This document shows positions 61,260-64,000 of a DNA stretch of 64,000 bases, piece after piece. Below the pieces are notes generated by a model, which was given only the letters and a program-made list of their open reading frames with translations, had not been told where the DNA came from and did not search any database. The DNA comes from Leptolyngbya sp. Cla-17 (GTDB lineage: Bacteria > Cyanobacteriota > Cyanobacteriia > Leptolyngbyales > Leptolyngbyaceae), in the NCBI RefSeq assembly GCF_016807185.1, contig NZ_JAEVYN010000001.1:2072161-2136160 (forward strand), read 5' to 3'. The stretch's first letter is position 1. The number at the start of each line of letters is the position of its first letter. A program made the position numbers and the translations under genes.

Positions 61260-62213
61260 TTAATTGCCTGCCAACGGCTTGCCACTGCCACCGCGGCGCA
61301 CCAAAATCAACTCTGCTGCAATGCTAACGGCGATTTCTTCGGGAGTCTGTGCGCCAATATCTAGACCAATCGGCGCATAAATAGAGGCTAATTTCTGTTT
61401 GGGAATATCTGGTTCAAGCGCTTGATACACTTGTTTTACCCGCTTTTTGCTGCCGATCATGCCGATATATTTACAGGGCAATTCACGGTTGAGCAAAACT
61501 TGCAGCGCATCAAGATCATATTGATAGCCACGAGTTACAAGTGTGGCAAATAAATGTGAATGCTTGGCGAGTTGCGCCAGCGTCTCTATGATTGACTCGT
61601 TGAAAATTTGGCTGGCTTGAGGATAGCGATCGCGATTTGCCCACTCCAGGCGATCGTCCTGCACCGCAACCTGAAATCCGATCATCTGCGCCACTTTAGC
61701 AACCTGTTCGCCGACATGCCCTGCGCCAACAATCAGCAGTAAAGGAGGAGGTTGGAGCGTTTCGGTGAATACAAACGCAGAGCGCGTTAGTGTGGCGGTT
61801 AGGTAGGGAAATTGACTACCTTCGAGGGGAGTAACCAATGTTACCGTCTGTCCGGCTTCGAGATGGGTAAGAATTTGATGGGCGAGGGCGATCGCCCCAT
61901 CTCCGATCCACGGCTCGACCAAAACCTGCATGGTGCCGCCACATACGCCCTGAGTATCCCGTTGTGGAGAACCGGATAGATCAATCTCTACCAGTTGCTT
62001 GTCGCCCGTCGCTAATACAGTTCTTGCTTGCTGTATAACTTTGGCTTCGCCTGCACCTCCGCCAATGGTGCCAAACGTGCACCCATTGCCCCAAACCATC
62101 ATCTTGGCTCCCACCTCGCGAGGAACAGAGCCTTTAATGGAAATGATGGTTGCCAGTACTACGGTTTCAGTGCTCAGCAAGTGAGCCAGGTGGCGATAAA
62201 AGTCAAGAATCAT
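61260..62213 (-). CDS. XdhC/CoxI family protein
   Basis: 317 aa. N-terminal XdhC domain with ATIISIKGSVPREVGAKMMV, FGTIGGGAGEAK and VCGGTMQVLVEP; C-terminal Rossmann domain with LLIVGAGHVGEQVAKVAQMI and IGMIGSKKRVKQVYQ. XdhC proteins help insert or sulfurate the molybdenum cofactor of xanthine dehydrogenase-type enzymes. No such enzyme is in the window. Confidence 0.93.
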   Translation of the reverse strand: MILDFYRHLAHLLSTETVVLATIISIKGSVPREVGAKMMVWGNGCTFGTIGGGAGEAKVIQQARTVLATGDKQLVEIDLSGSPQRDTQGVCGGTMQVLVEPWIGDGAIALAHQILTHLEAGQTVTLVTPLEGSQFPYLTATLTRSAFVFTETLQPPPLLLIVGAGHVGEQVAKVAQMIGFQVAVQDDRLEWANRDRYPQASQIFNESIIETLAQLAKHSHLFATLVTRGYQYDLDALQVLLNRELPCKYIGMIGSKKRVKQVYQALEPDIPKQKLASIYAPIGLDIGAQTPEEIAVSIAAELILVRRGGSGKPLAGN

Positions 62214-62648
62214 AAATATATTGTATGTAGCAAAAGAGCCAGCACCATTTAGACGATCTTTTCAAGCAATGATGTTGAAGTACTTCTGCTTCAAGAAACT
62301 AAGGCTCTCTTCTGGGTTCCTGGTAATGTCACGAACAATGAAGCCACACGACTGGGATTGAAGCCTCATTTTTGCGATCGCGAGGTTTTCAGAAGTAGAG
62401 AATAGGAAGTGTATTGCTAGCTTTTCGATATGATGGGTGCATTGCTATTGCTGTCTCGCCTTGGCAAGTGTTAAGAATGACTTCTCTGTATGTGATATGT
62501 AACTTTTCTGCTCTGCCTGTTGTAGGACAGTTAAGCTTCTGTAGAGCACAGAATTCTTTTTAGATGCTTATTGTGTAAAAATTGCACAAACTTTTCTGAT
62601 CTGCTTATTTATAGTTTGCAGTCAGTAAGGTAACCAACCGATGCAGCT
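62214..62648. other. 435-bp spacer upstream of the proline-rich protein
   Basis: No credible gene found on either strand. AT-rich in the last 150 bp, with TTGTGTAAAAATTGCACAA (62572-62590), an inverted repeat TTGTG/CACAA, about 60 bp before the next gene. A candidate operator only. Confidence 0.35.
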
Positions 62649-63809
62649 TTGACCCAGCCTGAACGAAAGCTTATGAGCCCCTTGCCTGATTCGTCTCCCC
62701 AATCTCCTAAAAGCGCTTCAACTGAACCGATTCAGCCGGAACAGTCATCCTCTATGGCTGAGTCACCGTCCACGGAACGGTCTCCCAAAACTGATGCTGC
62801 TAGTGAGACAAAACCTGTTTCTGAAGCAACTCCTACGTTGCGCCGCCCTCTAGCTCGCCCAGTTAGCCGTCCAGAGACACCTCCTGCCGCCACACCCGCG
62901 ATCGCAAAAGTCGCGCCTGTTGTTCCGCCTGCTCCTAAACCTGAACCTGTAGCGGTTGCAGCCGTTTCAGGCCCATCGAACACATCAGCCAGCAGCGAAA
63001 CCGAGCAAACCCCTCCAGCAACACTGCGGCAACATCCCATTCCACCGCCCAGTGAGCCTAAGCAATATCGAGCGATCGGGTTAGTGCATGGACGCTATAC
63101 CGCCATTGAGGATGAGTTTACTCGTGGTGAAATGGTCACTCCAGATGGCACCCTGCTTAAAGCCGTGCTGCTAGGTCGAGTCATGAGTTTGGTGCGGAAC
63201 CACATCGATTTGGAAAAAGAGCATCTTTGGGTCGTTTATCCTCGTACTCGTGAAGGAGAGCCAGATATACACCTACAGATTGTGGGTATATGGGAGCCAG
63301 AAACATTAAAACGGAGTGATGCTGAGGGAACTGAAGCTCAAGATGCCGAGGTAGAAGCGCCAATGGCTCCAACTGATGCAGAGTTGCATGATCGCTATTT
63401 TTCTATTCGTGGCGAGATTGTGTATGTCGCGCAGGATGAAACCTATTTGGTTGTTAAAATTCAGCAGGCCCCACGCAAGAGCTCTCAAAAAGCAAAAGCA
63501 TTCAAACTGCCTTTACACGGCAAACTAGAGAATCCACGGCAAGTGGGCTACTTTTGGGATTTCAACATTAAACTCATAGGCGTAGCTTTGACGATCTCGG
63601 ATGCTACCTGCATTGGATTAGCACCACCCAAAAAACGGTCTAAAGACGGGGACGATCGCGGTCGCCGCAGACCCCAATTTGGACGCAGACCGCCTGCTGG
63701 CGGCGCTCCCCGCAGTTCTAGTTCAGCACCTCCTCGCCCTGCGACGGGTTCCCGCCCGGTGCCTCCCCCCAAACCTGTTAAGCGGAGTGAACCAGCCAGC
63801 GAAGGATAA
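62649..63809 (+). CDS. Proline-rich conserved cyanobacterial protein
   Basis: 386 aa; the start may be the TTG at 62649 or an ATG at 62673. Residues 1-140 are low-complexity Pro/Ser/Ala. The middle (140-320) is a conserved folded part: AIGLVHGRYTAIEDEFTRGE, LLGRVMSLVRNHIDLEKEHL, and GKLENPRQVGYFWDF. The tail is Arg/Pro/Gly-rich (GRRRPQFGRRPPAGGAP), typical of RNA binding. Function unknown. Confidence 0.75.
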   Translation: MTQPERKLMSPLPDSSPQSPKSASTEPIQPEQSSSMAESPSTERSPKTDAASETKPVSEATPTLRRPLARPVSRPETPPAATPAIAKVAPVVPPAPKPEPVAVAAVSGPSNTSASSETEQTPPATLRQHPIPPPSEPKQYRAIGLVHGRYTAIEDEFTRGEMVTPDGTLLKAVLLGRVMSLVRNHIDLEKEHLWVVYPRTREGEPDIHLQIVGIWEPETLKRSDAEGTEAQDAEVEAPMAPTDAELHDRYFSIRGEIVYVAQDETYLVVKIQQAPRKSSQKAKAFKLPLHGKLENPRQVGYFWDFNIKLIGVALTISDATCIGLAPPKKRSKDGDDRGRRRPQFGRRPPAGGAPRSSSSAPPRPATGSRPVPPPKPVKRSEPASEG

Positions 63810-63812
63810 GTT

Positions 63813-64000
63813 TCAATCGATCGCGAGTTGAGAACCACCCCACACATCTTGGGGAAGCAACGTGCGATCGCTGGGTAGAGGTGCAACCGGCTCGGCTAAC
63901 TGAAATTCTCCTGCCTCTATCCATTGCTTGAGTTCTAATGCGACTTGCCGCGACAGATAAACGCTTGCAAGCGGGGCGACTCGCACGGGTTTTCCCTCAA
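63813..64000 (-). CDS. C-terminus of a possible DUF39/homocysteine biosynthesis protein, partial
   Basis: The frame is open to the right edge and ends at TGA 63813-63815; 61 residues are visible. They read ASVYLSRQVALELKQWIEAG then EFQLAEPVAPLPSDR. From memory this resembles the end of cyanobacterial DUF39 proteins (proposed homocysteine synthesis); unverified. It converges with the upstream gene, 3 bp apart. Confidence 0.6.
   Translation of the reverse strand, partial: EGKPVRVAPLASVYLSRQVALELKQWIEAGEFQLAEPVAPLPSDRTLLPQDVWGGSQLAID

Overview
The window is chromosomal DNA from a cyanobacterium, most likely a filamentous Leptolyngbya- or Oscillatoria-like lineage. It carries many copies of the cyanobacterial HIP1 octamer GCGATCGC. 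It also carries photosynthesis and cyanobacterial marker genes: light-dependent protochlorophyllide reductase, Psb27, the RpaA response regulator, a Tic20-like protein, a UbiC-like chorismate lyase, LL-diaminopimelate aminotransferase and an Npun_F0494-type protein. No CRISPR array, rRNA, prophage or plasmid module was seen.

Layout. 0-5.7 kb: the 3' end of a GH13 alpha-glucan hydrolase converging on a four-gene sugar ABC uptake operon. 5.7-13 kb: chorismate lyase, Tic20, FAH-family hydrolase, tRNA-Val(UAC), rplI-dnaB, an M50-type membrane peptidase and dapL. 13.08-15.01 kb: an IS1-family element with an exact 8-bp target duplication (GAATTTTG), itself interrupted by a 1147-bp IS630-like element. 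15-24.6 kb: apt, two ABC permeases without partner subunits, cobQ, a GNAT enzyme, a small ferredoxin, gdhA, por and a decayed transposase. 24.6-29.7 kb: CPA2 antiporter with a translationally coupled exported protein, a family 2 glycosyltransferase (CruG-like) and rpaA. 29.8-31.1 kb: an AT-rich, HIP1-free island with a solitary HNH nuclease. 31.1-37.8 kb: an adenosine-deaminase-like enzyme, psb27, the pstSCAB phosphate operon and an SRPBCC protein. 37.9-46.4 kb: small membrane proteins, an XRE-cupin regulator, YebC, an unusual ClpP with an apparent export signal, a radical SAM protein, gamma-glutamylcyclotransferase, a TPR protein and an amino-acid-type binding protein. 46.3-53 kb: rpmI-rplT, and on the other strand rimP-nusA-ylxR-infB. 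53-64 kb: polA, fasciclin, FetB-like permease, fabG, trxA, HU, cobD, XdhC, a proline-rich cyanobacterial protein and the C-terminus of a possible DUF39 protein.

Most of the window is housekeeping sequence. The best candidates for something undescribed are: (i) a compact predicted three-way-junction RNA followed by an intrinsic terminator 18 bases before the rimP start, which looks like an attenuator for the rimP-nusA-infB operon; (ii) a ClpP-family serine protease with an intact catalytic triad but with the cytosolic N-terminus replaced by a signal-peptide-like segment; (iii) a Psb27 without the lipobox cysteine; (iv) the nested IS elements, whose ancestral insA frame is restored only if the inner element made a 3-bp rather than a TA duplication. 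All calls come from reading the sequence; no database search was run.
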